The position numbers were made by a program, and so were the translations under genes. DNA of 64,000 nt from Neobacillus sp. CF12 (lineage in GTDB: Bacteria > Bacillota > Bacilli > Bacillales > Cytobacillaceae), in NCBI RefSeq assembly GCF_030348765.1, contig NZ_JAUCEU010000007.1, positions 3,717,501 to 3,781,500 of the forward strand, given 5' to 3'. Position 1 is the first letter of the stretch; the number at the start of each line of letters is the position of its first letter. The notes beneath the pieces are model-generated. The model worked only from the letters and a program-made list of their open reading frames with translations. It did no database searches and had not been told where the DNA came from. This document shows positions 10,986 to 19,603 of this stretch, one piece after another.

Positions 10986-12374
10986 TTACTTATTATATGT
11001 GAGTAGTATATACTGACTTGTTGAATGATTAATGCCTTCGATTACTGATTTTTTAATCCCAGGAAGCCAAAGAATCCACCCATTTTTGTCAGTTATGACA
11101 GGCCAGGTATCCCGATCCTGAATAGGAATTTTACTATCGATAAAGATATCTTTTAGTTTTTTTGTTCCAGACATACCCTTTAGGTCCATCCGGTCCCCTA
11201 TTTTTCTCGTTCGAATCTCGATGGGCAGTTTAACCTTGTCAGCAGGAAATATTGCATAATATCCTTTTGTTACAATGTTTTCTTTATCATCAATGACATC
11301 CATTCTTACACTTGCTCCGTTAGGCAGTTGAACCTCACCTGGTTTTGATAACTCAAAGGAATATGGAGAACCCTCTACCACTCCATATTGGAAGGAAAGC
11401 AGGGAATAAGATCGAATTACTTTTAAACCATTGGGAAAATCAAGTGTTCCGGAAGGATGATGATGTTGAATTAAAGATAGAACATGATCAATATGTAAAG
11501 CAGAAAGTGACATAGGAATTACTTTGTAAAGATAGTTTAATATTAGTTGAATACCTCTTCTTTGTAAAGGAATTGGCATTTCTAAAAAGGGTATTATGTC
11601 AATGGTAATTTTATTCTTTTCTTTCATTTTCATTACTTTATTCATGCTTTGGACAGTTAATTCCTGCAGAAGTATTTCATCATTCTGAATATCTTCGCTG
11701 AAACGTTGAAAATGTTCATGAACGTTTTGATTTTCTGCTTTTAAAAAGGGCAAAACTTCATTTCGAAAACGATTTCTGCTATAAATATTTTTCTTATTAC
11801 TGGGGTCGATTCTCGGCACTAAATTTTGCTTATGGCAATACTGTGTTATCTCCATCTTCGTTAAAGCTAAGAAAGGACGAAAGATATAACCATTCCCAAA
11901 TGGTCTCGTGAACGGAATCCCAGCTCTGCCAGCACCAGAACTACCTCTTGTCATTCTCATTAGAATCGTCTCTACTTGGTCATCTCCATGGTGACCAAGG
12001 GCTAAAAAGTTATAACTGTATTTTTCCATTATTTCTTCAAAAAACTCATATCTTGCCTGTCTTGATGCAGCTTGAGAGTTTTTCCTTGTTTGTCTAATTA
12101 TTTCTGGGACGTTAATTCGGGTCATTTCAAAAGGAATGCCCCTTTGCTCACAATAAGCTTTCACGAATAATGCATCCTCAAATGACTCTTGTCCACGGAA
12201 CATATGATCAACATGTGCAACGATAATGGAGAGATTTTTATCTTCCTTTTGTCCCCACAAGTAGTGAAGCAATGCCAGTGAATCTGGCCCACCCGAAACA
12301 CCAACCACCATTTTAGTATTCTCAATTTGAAAGGCGTGGCGATCAAGTAGTGCATCTACCTTTGCTTCTAACAT
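10986..12374 (-). CDS. tilS: tRNA(Ile)-lysidine synthetase
   Basis: Adds lysine to C34 of the tRNA-Ile with CAU anticodon, changing it to read AUA; essential. The 462-residue protein has the PP-loop SGGPDS (27-32), the catalytic N-terminal domain with GHHGDDQVETILMRM, and the C-terminal TilS substrate-binding domain beginning near residue 385 (RTRKIGDRMDLKGMSGTKKLKDI). GGAAG precedes the ATG. A terminator separates it from yabT upstream, and hprT follows. Confidence 0.97.
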   Translation of the reverse strand: MLEAKVDALLDRHAFQIENTKMVVGVSGGPDSLALLHYLWGQKEDKNLSIIVAHVDHMFRGQESFEDALFVKAYCEQRGIPFEMTRINVPEIIRQTRKNSQAASRQARYEFFEEIMEKYSYNFLALGHHGDDQVETILMRMTRGSSGAGRAGIPFTRPFGNGYIFRPFLALTKMEITQYCHKQNLVPRIDPSNKKNIYSRNRFRNEVLPFLKAENQNVHEHFQRFSEDIQNDEILLQELTVQSMNKVMKMKEKNKITIDIIPFLEMPIPLQRRGIQLILNYLYKVIPMSLSALHIDHVLSLIQHHHPSGTLDFPNGLKVIRSYSLLSFQYGVVEGSPYSFELSKPGEVQLPNGASVRMDVIDDKENIVTKGYYAIFPADKVKLPIEIRTRKIGDRMDLKGMSGTKKLKDIFIDSKIPIQDRDTWPVITDKNGWILWLPGIKKSVIEGINHSTSQYILLTYNK

Positions 12375-12453
12375 TTTGCATTCTTCCTTATAAAGATTCT
12401 TTTGAAATTTTTTTGAATATCCCTAGCTTACCACTTTTAAGACAAAAGTATCA

Positions 12454-12486
12454 AAAACAAAGACCTAAATGAATAGGTCTTTTTTT
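12454..12486 (-). terminator. Terminator between yabT and tilS
   Basis: AGACCT / AGGTCT stem (12461-12480). T-rich runs lie on both sides, so it could work in both directions; the genes it separates are both on the minus strand. Confidence 0.75.
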
Positions 12487-12528
12487 CCTTCCCTTTTATA
12501 CGAAATGCTTTCGCTTTAGTTTCAAAAA

Positions 12529-13542
12529 TTAAATAAGTTTTTGAAAAATATACAATAAGTATAAAAGTGCAATGAAAATTGTAATACTGAAGGTTTCTAC
12601 CCAGCGGCTTTTTTTCTTTTTTTTGCGGTAATTCTGCCGGGATTTAGGCTGACTTCCAGGCTGGTTCATCTTTTGTTTATAAGCGGTACTATTTGTATTG
12701 GTTACGGGTGATTTAGTAACTGTATTAGGATTTTTTTTATCGATTACTAACCCTAATAATTCTGTTCTCATTTGCAGCGCATTCGTGTACTGTCCTTGAA
12801 GTGCTTTTACAATGACTTTTTCGGTTGGCAGTAAATCCTTTTGTTTCCTAATAGCTTCCCTAAGTTGTGAAATCCCGCCAGTACTCTTATTAAAACGCTT
12901 TGGGTAGGCTGTATTAATCATAATCATTGCTACGGCAAATAAATCATAAGCAGGATCGGCTTTTCTTGATCCTAACCCCCAATACCCTCGATCATAAAAC
13001 TCAGTAAACTCCTTAATAGCTCTTCCTTGCAGCGTTGTTCCACCAACATCAATGCACCTTATCTTAGGTGTTGGTCCCGTTACAATTAGGTTTTCTGGCT
13101 TTAAATCTCCAAATACCCAGCCGTTTTCATGCAATTTATTTAAGTCGTTTAATAATTGTAGGAAGAGAACTGTGGTCCATGCTTTCCCTTTTGTTTGAAT
13201 AAAGGTCAGCAAATCTGGTCCTTGAATATATTCCATTGCATAAAAAGAAATTTGACCTCGATTACTTTTCCAATCATCCACATCAAGCAAAGAAGGTCCG
13301 AGGGTTGACCCTTGGACCTTTGCAAACGATCTTAATACATTTACCTCTGAGGTAATAGACATTCCGTTATCACTCATCTTTAACGCTACCTGCGTGTTTT
13401 TAAACTTTGCAAGATAGACAATGCCGTTTGCTCCATATCCTAGTTCCTTTAGAACGGTATACTTATTCGAATGCCATTTCCCCGTAATTACAGTGCCTGG
13501 CGCTACCTTACATCGACTCTTCAAGGAATGATTCATCATCAC
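12529..13542 (-). CDS. yabT: Sporulation-associated Hanks-type Ser/Thr kinase (YabT)
   Basis: Membrane-anchored protein kinase; B. subtilis YabT is a forespore kinase activated by DNA and involved in spore development. The 337-residue protein has a glycine loop (LGYGANGIVYLAKF, 34-47), the ATP lysine in VALK (Lys55), catalytic loop FGDLKPENL (FGD replacing HRD, Asp146) and DVGG replacing DFG (165). A basic, serine- and lysine-rich linker is followed by one C-terminal membrane helix (about 317-335). It overlaps yabS by 35 bases, and a GTG start is used. Confidence 0.92.
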   Translation of the reverse strand: MMMNHSLKSRCKVAPGTVITGKWHSNKYTVLKELGYGANGIVYLAKFKNTQVALKMSDNGMSITSEVNVLRSFAKVQGSTLGPSLLDVDDWKSNRGQISFYAMEYIQGPDLLTFIQTKGKAWTTVLFLQLLNDLNKLHENGWVFGDLKPENLIVTGPTPKIRCIDVGGTTLQGRAIKEFTEFYDRGYWGLGSRKADPAYDLFAVAMIMINTAYPKRFNKSTGGISQLREAIRKQKDLLPTEKVIVKALQGQYTNALQMRTELLGLVIDKKNPNTVTKSPVTNTNSTAYKQKMNQPGSQPKSRQNYRKKKKKSRWVETFSITIFIALLYLLYIFQKLI

Positions 13543-14251
13543 TGTTCAAAAGACTCCTTAATGAACGTTTTGAATTAAATGAAGTTAATGCTGTACGAAT
13601 TGCAGGTCCTGTTGGAGTAATCCCCCCTGTAGTAAGCTGTGAAAAGATACTTGTCAAAGTTTGTAGTTTTGGAGTCCAATCTAGAATCTTTTCGACATCA
13701 TTCTTTTTCCCGGGAAATACAAAAACTGCAAATTGATTATCACCTGTACGTGCATTTAAGCTTAGGGAAAGGTCAAGTAGGGCCTCTTTAACGGTAGGAA
13801 GTTTGTGTTTCATACTCGCACTTGTATCGACAAGAATCAACACCTCTAATTCGACAGTTTCTCCAAGTTCATCGACCACTTCCATTACTTCCCCTCTTTT
13901 CTCAGGAGGAAGATCTTCAATTGTCTGTGAGCGACCAAGAATTTGCTGCAATTCCCTGTTCACTACACCCTGAATTGTCTGTGTCATTGCTTTCCTTGTC
14001 ACCATCTGGACTGTCTGTGAGAGTTGTTGAGCATAAACGATTTGACTGACTCCACCACCGGACATTGCTATTCCTTCAATTTCTGTCATACCCTTTTCAT
14101 CAATTACATCCTGCTCCATTACACCGATCACATTGACGGATATACCTTGTTCTTTCGCAAGTGCAGCCATGGCAATAGGATCTTCCCCTTGATTTGAACA
14201 GCCGTCCGTTATTAATAGAATCTGACGAATTTTCCCTGTATACATACTCAT
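13508..14251 (-). CDS. yabS: von Willebrand factor A-domain protein (YabS)
   Basis: A 247-residue cytoplasmic protein with two VWA-like signatures: LLITDGCSNQGED near the N-terminus and the metal-ion adhesion motif DTSAS near 140, with TGGITPTGPAI further on. It is the partner gene of yabT in this and related genomes and overlaps it, implying coupled translation and shared function in the forespore. The biochemical role is unknown. GGAGGG fits either the first ATG (14251) or the one two codons later. Confidence 0.88.
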   Translation of the reverse strand: MSMYTGKIRQILLITDGCSNQGEDPIAMAALAKEQGISVNVIGVMEQDVIDEKGMTEIEGIAMSGGGVSQIVYAQQLSQTVQMVTRKAMTQTIQGVVNRELQQILGRSQTIEDLPPEKRGEVMEVVDELGETVELEVLILVDTSASMKHKLPTVKEALLDLSLSLNARTGDNQFAVFVFPGKKNDVEKILDWTPKLQTLTSIFSQLTTGGITPTGPAIRTALTSFNSKRSLRSLLNSDDESFLEESM

Positions 14252-14277
14252 TCTCCCTCCACTTTTCGAGTTACTTC

Positions 14278-14307
14278 CATTTTCGACACTGCGGAGGGGA
14301 TTTATAC
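14278..14307 (-). promoter_or_regulatory. Candidate sigma-F promoter of yabS-yabT
   Basis: GTATA (14303-14307), 15-base spacer, GTCGAAAATG (14278-14287), against a sigma-F pattern of GYATA and GGNNANANTR. One consensus position is off. Forespore expression would fit the known behaviour of yabT. Confidence 0.5.
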
Positions 14308-14340
14308 ATAATTAATGGTTATACATCATAAAATAGTTAA

Positions 14341-16821
14341 TTAAGCTCTTTTCTTAACCTTTGTTACAGGAATACTAGCCCACTTAGGTGTATTATGCTT
14401 TATTTTAGCCACGGCAATGGTCATATCATCTCCAATGGAGTTATCCCGCGAGCGAATCACCTCTTCTAAAATCAAATCTGATATTTCTTGAGGATCATCC
14501 GTTTGTAATTCTTGTATTTTGCGTTTCATCCATAAATCGTAATTTTCTACATGCTTGGGACCTTCAAATATCCCATCACTCATCATAATGAGTAAATCTC
14601 CTGCCTTTAATTGCTCACTAACCACATCCACTTCAAATTCTTCAAGAATCCCAATTGGCAGATTGCTTGCTTGGATTTTAATTACCTTATTCCCTCTTTT
14701 AATAAAACTAGGAGTTGATCCAATCTTTAAGAATTTTGCCGATGCGTTCTGTAGATCAATCATAGCTAAGTCTAGTGTAGAAAAAATTTCATCTGTTGTT
14801 CGAAGAGAGAGAATAGAATTTACTGACTTAATAGCAACTCTTTCTTCAATACCAGATTGCAGTATTTTTTGTAACAGCTGCAGTGTTTCTTTGCTCTCAT
14901 AATGAGCCCTTTCTCCATTTCCCATACCATCACTAATCGCTATCGCAAATTTCCCCAGCCCTAATTCCATCGTTGAGTAGCTGTCACCCGATACAAAGCC
15001 GCCATCCATGGCAGCGTGAGCCATTCCAGTTTCAACCGTATAGGCTTTTGAAGACCTAAAAATGACATGGCAGAAACCGTTTGGGTATGCAGCACATTCC
15101 TCAGAGCTAACGATGATCTGTTCTCCGAGAATATCAGAAAGCATTGGCGCAATTAACTTTTCACATTCCCCATGGCCATTGCAAAATGGGACGGACATTT
15201 CGATATCTACATTTCCTGACTCAAGACTGTATATCTCGACATGTTCAACATGAACACCAAATGCTTGAATCGCCTCCATTATTTGTTCTTCTTGCTTATG
15301 ATGATTTTCTCTTTCTCGCTGAATTTCCTTTGCAAAGTTATCCATTACCTCTGAAACACCTAAAAGTTGATCAGCTACAAGCTTTCTACTTTCCTGGACC
15401 TGCTTCTTTAATTTTTGGTTAGCTTGGTAAAATGTCAACTCTTGTCCGACTGCTTCATATACTCTTTTTGAGCGTGTACAGTGCTTTTCCCATTCCCGAG
15501 ATAATTTAGGCGATACCACTCCATCGTTTTGGTCCATTTCATGAATAATTTCTTCCAGATAACCATATGTTGTATTAAAATTTTTCGCCCAGCATTGCTC
15601 TTTTTTAAAGCATGTGTTGCACGTCTTTTCTGTTACATGACTCATAAAGTAATCCATTTCGCGTTCATTTTCATCTACACTCGGCTTAATTTCCATTTGT
15701 GAAAAACTCTTTGAAAGTGCATGAAATACATTGGAAAATTGAGCAACTCTTTGTGCAGTCACATCACGCATTTTTCTCATATACTTTTGCTGTTCAGTCG
15801 TGTATTCTGGGGTACCAGGTATATATTTGGCTAATTTAGAAGTAAATACTTGCGGTGTCAAAAGAAATAGCAAAATCGCTGCTGCTGATTCCATTAGTGT
15901 TATCGGTAAGTTACCGGTTCCACCCTCCTGACCGTACATTCCAATTAAGAGTGTTGCAATAAACAATCCAATAGCAACGCCTATTTTTTTTCCCTCTTTT
16001 AATAAACCGCCTAATACCCCTGAAAAAGCAAGTAAACTCATATGATAGAAACTTGAAACACTTGCAAGGCTGAAAATTAGACCGGTTACAACCCCTACTG
16101 TTGATCCTACGGTCGCACCTGCAATAAATGAAAATACTAAAACAAGGTAGCGTGACATAATATGTTCAAGTGATAAATCGTAAATTTTCCATCCAATGGT
16201 TCCAGTCATAATAGAAGCAAGCATAATGATTAAACAGACGATTTCCTCTGTTTTTAGCAATTGCCTGCGCTTGTTTAATACTAACAACGGAATGCTCTGT
16301 AAAAAGATAAGCGTCAGGATAAAGGCTAAGCTTGCCTGAACACCAACCATCATCGCATCATATAAGGTCAATTGCTTAGAAATAATAAAAGCTTCTGCTA
16401 GCTTTCCTGTCCCTAGAATAATAGCCACAAAAAATGGAATCATCCTCATCTCATTTTTGATCCACTTTTCACTAATACGATAAATGACTAGAAAAAAGAC
16501 GGAAACCAAAAAGGTGAAGGCAGCATTCTTTAAGGAGACAGTTGCTGCGCCCGCAACTAATCCTACTAAGGCTAGTGGGGATCGATCTCTTTTAATTAAG
16601 AATACTGCAGCGAAAAATGGCAGACTAAAGGGAGCAAGCGTGGACAATATTAGAGCTCTTCCTAGTAAGAAACCTATAAAAAGTAAAAGGTAACCTTTAA
16701 TAAGGAAGAAGGATTCAACTTTTAATTGGAATTTTTTCAGGACGCTCTCCCAAGTCCTTTTAGAGGATTGAAAGTTAACCTCTCCGACCGGTTCTAGTAA
16801 ACTCCGTTCTAGCTTTTCCAT
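14341..16821 (-). CDS. spoIIE: Stage II sporulation protein E, PP2C phosphatase
   Basis: Septum-associated serine phosphatase that dephosphorylates SpoIIAA and so releases sigma-F in the forespore; it also interacts with FtsZ. The 826-residue protein has about ten membrane helices in the first ~330 residues, a central regulatory/FtsZ-binding region with cysteines (CNTCFKKEQC), and a C-terminal PP2C domain with DGMGNGERA, MSDGIFEGP and GDDMTIAV supplying the metal aspartates. Length matches B. subtilis SpoIIE. It is transcribed alone from a Spo0A-type promoter. Confidence 0.98.
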   Translation of the reverse strand: MEKLERSLLEPVGEVNFQSSKRTWESVLKKFQLKVESFFLIKGYLLLFIGFLLGRALILSTLAPFSLPFFAAVFLIKRDRSPLALVGLVAGAATVSLKNAAFTFLVSVFFLVIYRISEKWIKNEMRMIPFFVAIILGTGKLAEAFIISKQLTLYDAMMVGVQASLAFILTLIFLQSIPLLVLNKRRQLLKTEEIVCLIIMLASIMTGTIGWKIYDLSLEHIMSRYLVLVFSFIAGATVGSTVGVVTGLIFSLASVSSFYHMSLLAFSGVLGGLLKEGKKIGVAIGLFIATLLIGMYGQEGGTGNLPITLMESAAAILLFLLTPQVFTSKLAKYIPGTPEYTTEQQKYMRKMRDVTAQRVAQFSNVFHALSKSFSQMEIKPSVDENEREMDYFMSHVTEKTCNTCFKKEQCWAKNFNTTYGYLEEIIHEMDQNDGVVSPKLSREWEKHCTRSKRVYEAVGQELTFYQANQKLKKQVQESRKLVADQLLGVSEVMDNFAKEIQRERENHHKQEEQIMEAIQAFGVHVEHVEIYSLESGNVDIEMSVPFCNGHGECEKLIAPMLSDILGEQIIVSSEECAAYPNGFCHVIFRSSKAYTVETGMAHAAMDGGFVSGDSYSTMELGLGKFAIAISDGMGNGERAHYESKETLQLLQKILQSGIEERVAIKSVNSILSLRTTDEIFSTLDLAMIDLQNASAKFLKIGSTPSFIKRGNKVIKIQASNLPIGILEEFEVDVVSEQLKAGDLLIMMSDGIFEGPKHVENYDLWMKRKIQELQTDDPQEISDLILEEVIRSRDNSIGDDMTIAVAKIKHNTPKWASIPVTKVKKRA

Positions 16822-16856
16822 AAATCACACTCCTCTATTAATTCTCGTTAAAGACT

Positions 16857-16921
16857 ATTATAAAATTAATAGATTTAGAAGTTTGTCAAATTAGTGAACA
16901 AAAGCAAAGTTTCGTTCGACG
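16857..16921 (-). promoter_or_regulatory. Spo0A-controlled spoIIE promoter with 21-base spacer
   Basis: Perfect TTGACA (16884-16889) and perfect TATAAT (16857-16862) are separated by 21 bases, not 17. About 25 bases upstream of the -35 lies CGTCGAA (16915-16921), one base off the TGTCGAA Spo0A box. Over-long spacing with upstream 0A boxes is the known architecture of Spo0A-activated sigma-A promoters such as spoIIE and spoIIG. Confidence 0.82.
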
Positions 16922-16992
16922 GTTTTCACTATATTTATTCAATTAATATTGGGAAGTGGATATGATGTCGGAATAAGGAGTTTTATTACGCA

Positions 16993-17024
16993 CAAAAAAA
17001 GCACCGATATATATATCGGTACTT
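16993..17024 (-). terminator. Terminator downstream of tRNA-Met
   Basis: Minus-strand ACCGATAT / ATATCGGT stem (17003-17020), with GTA/TGC flanks extending it, followed by a run of seven T residues. The repeat at 17033-17150 lies between it and the tRNA. Confidence 0.8.
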
Positions 17025-17032
17025 CAATTTTG

Positions 17033-17150
17033 TCTAGCTGCAGCGCCTAGGGGCTCGGGGTCATAAGCCAATCCGTCAAGAAGGTTAAAGAGCAACCTTC
17101 TTGACGGATCGTCTTATGCCTGTCACCCCTGGACAAGGCGCTTCCGCTTT
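17033..17150. repeat. Dispersed hairpin repeat, family A, copy 1
   Basis: Intergenic element from TGTCTAGCTGCAGCGCCTAG to GGCGCTTCCGCTTTT. Its core is a perfect 16-base inverted repeat (17071-17086 with 17094-17109, ATCCGTCAAGAAGGTT) around a 7-base loop, flanked by partly complementary outer arms with TCATAAGCC and GTCTTATGCC. Related copies lie at 22735, 28434, 29188 and 44471; this one is inverted relative to most. It lies inside the tRNA-Met transcript, upstream of the terminator. Confidence 0.85.
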
Positions 17151-17156
17151 TCGTTA

Positions 17157-17230
17157 TAGCGGCGGAGGGGATCGAACCCCCGACCTTACGGGTATGAACC
17201 GTACGCTCTAGCCAGCTGAGCTACACCGCC
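17157..17230 (-). tRNA. tRNA-Met (CAT), elongator type
   Basis: A 74-base cloverleaf: acceptor GGCGGTG pairs with CGCCGCT (one G-U at the end), D-arm AGCTCAGCTGGCTAGAGC, anticodon stem TACGG/CCGTA with loop TTCATAC (anticodon CAT), T-loop TTCGATC and discriminator A. CCA is not encoded. It lacks the initiator features (unpaired C1, GGG/CCC anticodon stem), so it is an elongator. B. subtilis has a Met-Glu tRNA pair between yabR and spoIIE; only the Met gene is here. Confidence 0.97.
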
Positions 17231-17252
17231 AAGTATTTAAGACACAAACTAT

Positions 17253-17281
17253 ATATTACATAGAGTGAAAATTAATGTCAA
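17253..17281 (-). promoter_or_regulatory. Sigma-A promoter of the tRNA-Met gene
   Basis: Perfect TTGACA (17276-17281), 17-base spacer, TAATAT (17253-17258), 22 bases before the tRNA 5' end. Confidence 0.65.
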
Positions 17282-17296
17282 TAAATTTTTTTAAAA

Positions 17297-17327
17297 AACA
17301 AAAAGACAAGCCGGCTAGACCTGTCTT
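17297..17327 (-). terminator. Terminator after yabR
   Basis: Minus-strand AAGACA / TGTCTT stem with an imperfect inner part, followed by TTTGTTTTTT. Confidence 0.7.
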
Positions 17328-17359
17328 ACATAGGAAATATTTTTAACATAAGCAGCAAG

Positions 17360-17803
17360 TTAACCCCTTTTAGCTCCTCTTCCGCCACGTTTTGATTCTG
17401 TATGACGTTTTAAAGAAGTTAAACGATCCTCACTATCTTTTAAAAACTTCGCCATTTTTGATTCAAACGTTTCAACCTTAGGAGCATTCCGATCATTTGA
17501 TCTGCTCTGACGAGGACGTTGTGAATGTGAGTTTGAGTGTGAACGGGATCTTTGCGGTGCCTCTGGTTTATCAATTGCCTTTTTGATAGAAAGGCCAATT
17601 TTCCCATCTTTCTCAACATTGATGACTTTAACTTCTACTTGGTCACCAACCTTAAGATGGTCATTGATATCTTTCACATAATTGTCAGCAACTTCACTGA
17701 TGTGTACGAGTCCAGTTGAGCCATCAGGCAGCTCCACAAAAGCTCCGAAATTTGTAATCCCTGTTACCTTTCCTTGTAACTTGCTGCCTACTTCGATTGA
17801 CAT
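17360..17803 (-). CDS. yabR: S1-domain RNA-binding protein (YabR)
   Basis: A 147-residue protein with an N-terminal S1 OB-fold (about 1-72: VGSKLQGKVTGITNFGAFVELPDG, then GLVHISEVADNYV) and a basic, low-complexity tail rich in Ser, Arg, His and Gln that probably contacts RNA. AAGGAGG precedes the ATG by 12 bases. It lies just downstream of divIC, as in B. subtilis. Its exact role is unknown; related small S1 proteins associate with ribosomes. Confidence 0.9.
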   Translation of the reverse strand: MSIEVGSKLQGKVTGITNFGAFVELPDGSTGLVHISEVADNYVKDINDHLKVGDQVEVKVINVEKDGKIGLSIKKAIDKPEAPQRSRSHSNSHSQRPRQSRSNDRNAPKVETFESKMAKFLKDSEDRLTSLKRHTESKRGGRGAKRG

Positions 17804-17890
17804 AAAAAGAATTTTCCTCCTTAAGAATAAAAAAAATCATACTTACTTTATATTATACAAAATGGGAAAAATACGTGTCAATAAGACTAG

Positions 17891-18283
17891 TTATTGGTCT
17901 TTTTTACCTTTACTTTCTTCAGGGATATTGAAGATAATTTCACCATTTTCCGAGAAAAAGTATTCTTTTCTAGCAAGCTTAGCAAGGTAATCATCATCAT
18001 TTAACTTCACAATATCTTCTTTTAGGATTTCCTGTTGTTTCTTTAATTGCATTAACTCTTGGTTCAGTTGTTTCTTTTGTGCTACTTTCTTATCTAAAGT
18101 TGAGGATTGGGCAATAAAGCTAGTGATCATTAAATATGACATGACAGTTGCGAAAATTAAGAACAAGGAAAGTCTTCTGAATAGGAGCTTTCTTTTTCTA
18201 GCAGATGCAATTTCTGCTATTTCTTGTTGGTGGACATAAGTTGTCTCGATCTTTGCTATATTCTTTTCTCCTACTGAACTCAT
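17891..18283 (-). CDS. divIC: Cell-division protein DivIC (FtsB-like)
   Basis: Bitopic divisome protein that works with FtsL and DivIB at the septum. The 130-residue protein has a basic cytoplasmic N-terminus (RKRKLLFRR, about 28-36), one membrane helix (about 38-57), an external coiled coil (KKVAQKKQLNQELMQLKKQQ region) and a conserved YLAKLARKEYFFSENGEIIFNIP segment typical of the family. AAGGGGG precedes the ATG. It follows yabQ after 13 bases. Confidence 0.93.
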   Translation of the reverse strand: MSSVGEKNIAKIETTYVHQQEIAEIASARKRKLLFRRLSLFLIFATVMSYLMITSFIAQSSTLDKKVAQKKQLNQELMQLKKQQEILKEDIVKLNDDDYLAKLARKEYFFSENGEIIFNIPEESKGKKDQ

Positions 18284-18296
18284 TACCCATACCCCC

Positions 18297-18929
18297 TTAC
18301 TCTTTTGGTTTTTTCCACTTTTTTATAAGCATTACTAAATAGTTCTTGATTTCCATAAAAATTCCTGCCGTTTTATTATATAACTTCTCGACGTATTTTT
18401 TAATACCTTTCGGCAAAAGTTTCCATATAATTACTATAATTTTTTCAATTGGCACCCAAATTATCTTAAGTATAAAGAATACAACCTTTAAAACAAATTT
18501 GACAAGGGAATAAAGCCCCCTGCCAAGTAAGATGATAATTGAAATAACCAACTGGATTAGGCCAACGACAGGTTTATAGATAAGTAGTTGGAAAGTCCTT
18601 TTCATAAATCCGTAAATTGCTATAACGGTATTTATGATCATTTCAAGCAATCTTAAATAAAACCCCTTAAATAAACTTTGATAGGCGGCGAAACCACATA
18701 GAAGGGCAACAAAGATATAGAAACGTAATTCTCCATTGTTCACAAGGAATAATATATAAAAGATGATCAGTGCTTGAATGACCCAAAATAACAGGTCATT
18801 TAAAAAAACAATCCAAGACTTTCGGTTGGGACGATTTAAAAATCGTTGGTAGGTATCCAACATTACTCCAAACAGCGACCCCATCCCAATCATTGAAAGC
18901 ATGGTAAGAAATTGAGTGGAGAGTGTCAT
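18297..18929 (-). CDS. yabQ: Sporulation membrane protein YabQ
   Basis: Polytopic protein required for spore cortex formation in B. subtilis, made in the mother cell under sigma-E. The 210-residue sequence has about five hydrophobic helices, the first at residues 6-25 and several more by about 150, and a basic C-terminus. Its ATG overlaps the yabP stop (ATGA type), so translation is coupled. It acts with YabP; the molecular mechanism is not known. Confidence 0.92.
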   Translation of the reverse strand: MTLSTQFLTMLSMIGMGSLFGVMLDTYQRFLNRPNRKSWIVFLNDLLFWVIQALIIFYILFLVNNGELRFYIFVALLCGFAAYQSLFKGFYLRLLEMIINTVIAIYGFMKRTFQLLIYKPVVGLIQLVISIIILLGRGLYSLVKFVLKVVFFILKIIWVPIEKIIVIIWKLLPKGIKKYVEKLYNKTAGIFMEIKNYLVMLIKKWKKPKE

Positions 18930-19231
18930 CGGAACAACTTACTAAAGAATCCTTTAGCTTTCTCCCCATGCTGTTCATCTAAGTAAACCAAGTCAAATAT
19001 CTTTCCTTTAATGGAGACAATTCCTTTTTCAACATCGAGGTTTTTCATTTGCAGATTTTGCCCTTTGATCGCTAAAAAGCCCATGGAGGTTTCTAATAAA
19101 AACTCCTCATTATCAAAGCTTTCTACTTGTTTAACACCTGTTATATCGAGAAGTTTTCTTCCTCTCATGATGACATCATGCTCTGGAACAGTACTTTTTA
19201 CAGGATTCGTTTCATAATATTGGCTCATCAT
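18926..19231 (-). CDS. yabP: Sporulation protein YabP
   Basis: A 101-residue protein of the YabP/YqfC family, needed for sporulation at the cortex stage in B. subtilis. It contains the family pattern H-D-V-I-M-R-G-R-K-L-L-D-I-T-G followed by LETSMGFLAIKGQNLQMKNLDVEKG, a beta-rich fold without membrane helices. Two adjacent ATGs are possible (19231, 19228); GAGG fits the second slightly better. First gene of the yabP-yabQ pair. Confidence 0.92.
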   Translation of the reverse strand: MMSQYYETNPVKSTVPEHDVIMRGRKLLDITGVKQVESFDNEEFLLETSMGFLAIKGQNLQMKNLDVEKGIVSIKGKIFDLVYLDEQHGEKAKGFFSKLFR

Positions 19232-19266
19232 TCATCCCTCACAATCATTTGTACAACCTTTAGTAC

Positions 19267-19296
19267 ATTTTTATGTAAAGGACAAATGAATTAGAA
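19267..19296 (-). promoter_or_regulatory. Possible sigma-E promoter of yabP-yabQ
   Basis: TTCTAATT (19289-19296), 13-base spacer, CATAAAAAT (19267-19275); partial match to sigma-E (GTCATATT / CATACANT). Position and known regulon support it; the sequence alone does not prove it. Confidence 0.4.
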
Positions 19297-19316
19297 CAAG
19301 CCTTTTTGAGTCACAA

Positions 19317-19586
19317 TTAGAACTGTGATTCACCGATTCTTTCATCTTTTATGATTGTGTACATCTCAGCTGCTGCTTCTTTACGAGTGGTATCTTGTAT
19401 TTGGTCAATTCTTGCTGTAACCAGCCTTTGGCCGAGACGTATCGTAAGTTCGTCACCAATTTTTACAGTAGAACTTGCTTTTGCTTCTTTTCCATTTATG
19501 AGAATTCTTCCTTGGTCAGAAACCTCTTTTGCCAATGTTCTTCTTTTTATTAATCTTGATACTTTTAAATATTTATCTAATCTCAT
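19317..19586 (-). CDS. rqcP: Ribosome-associated quality-control protein RqcP (S4 domain)
   Basis: An 89-residue protein consisting of an S4 RNA-binding domain (MRLDKYLKVSRLIKRRTLAK onward). The B. subtilis orthologue YabO/RqcP binds stalled 50S subunits and helps RqcH add poly-alanine tails. Related to the Hsp15 family. AGGGGG precedes the ATG. It follows mazG after 17 bases and is the last gene of the murJ-like/mazG/rqcP run. Confidence 0.93.
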   Translation of the reverse strand: MRLDKYLKVSRLIKRRTLAKEVSDQGRILINGKEAKASSTVKIGDELTIRLGQRLVTARIDQIQDTTRKEAAAEMYTIIKDERIGESQF

Positions 19587-19603
19587 TATTAAATCCCCCT
19601 ATT

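Noticed and set aside
12976..13107. Possible pseudokinase: YabT lacks HRD and DFG
   Set aside because: FGD and DVG still supply both catalytic aspartates, and B. subtilis YabT, an active kinase, has the same variants.
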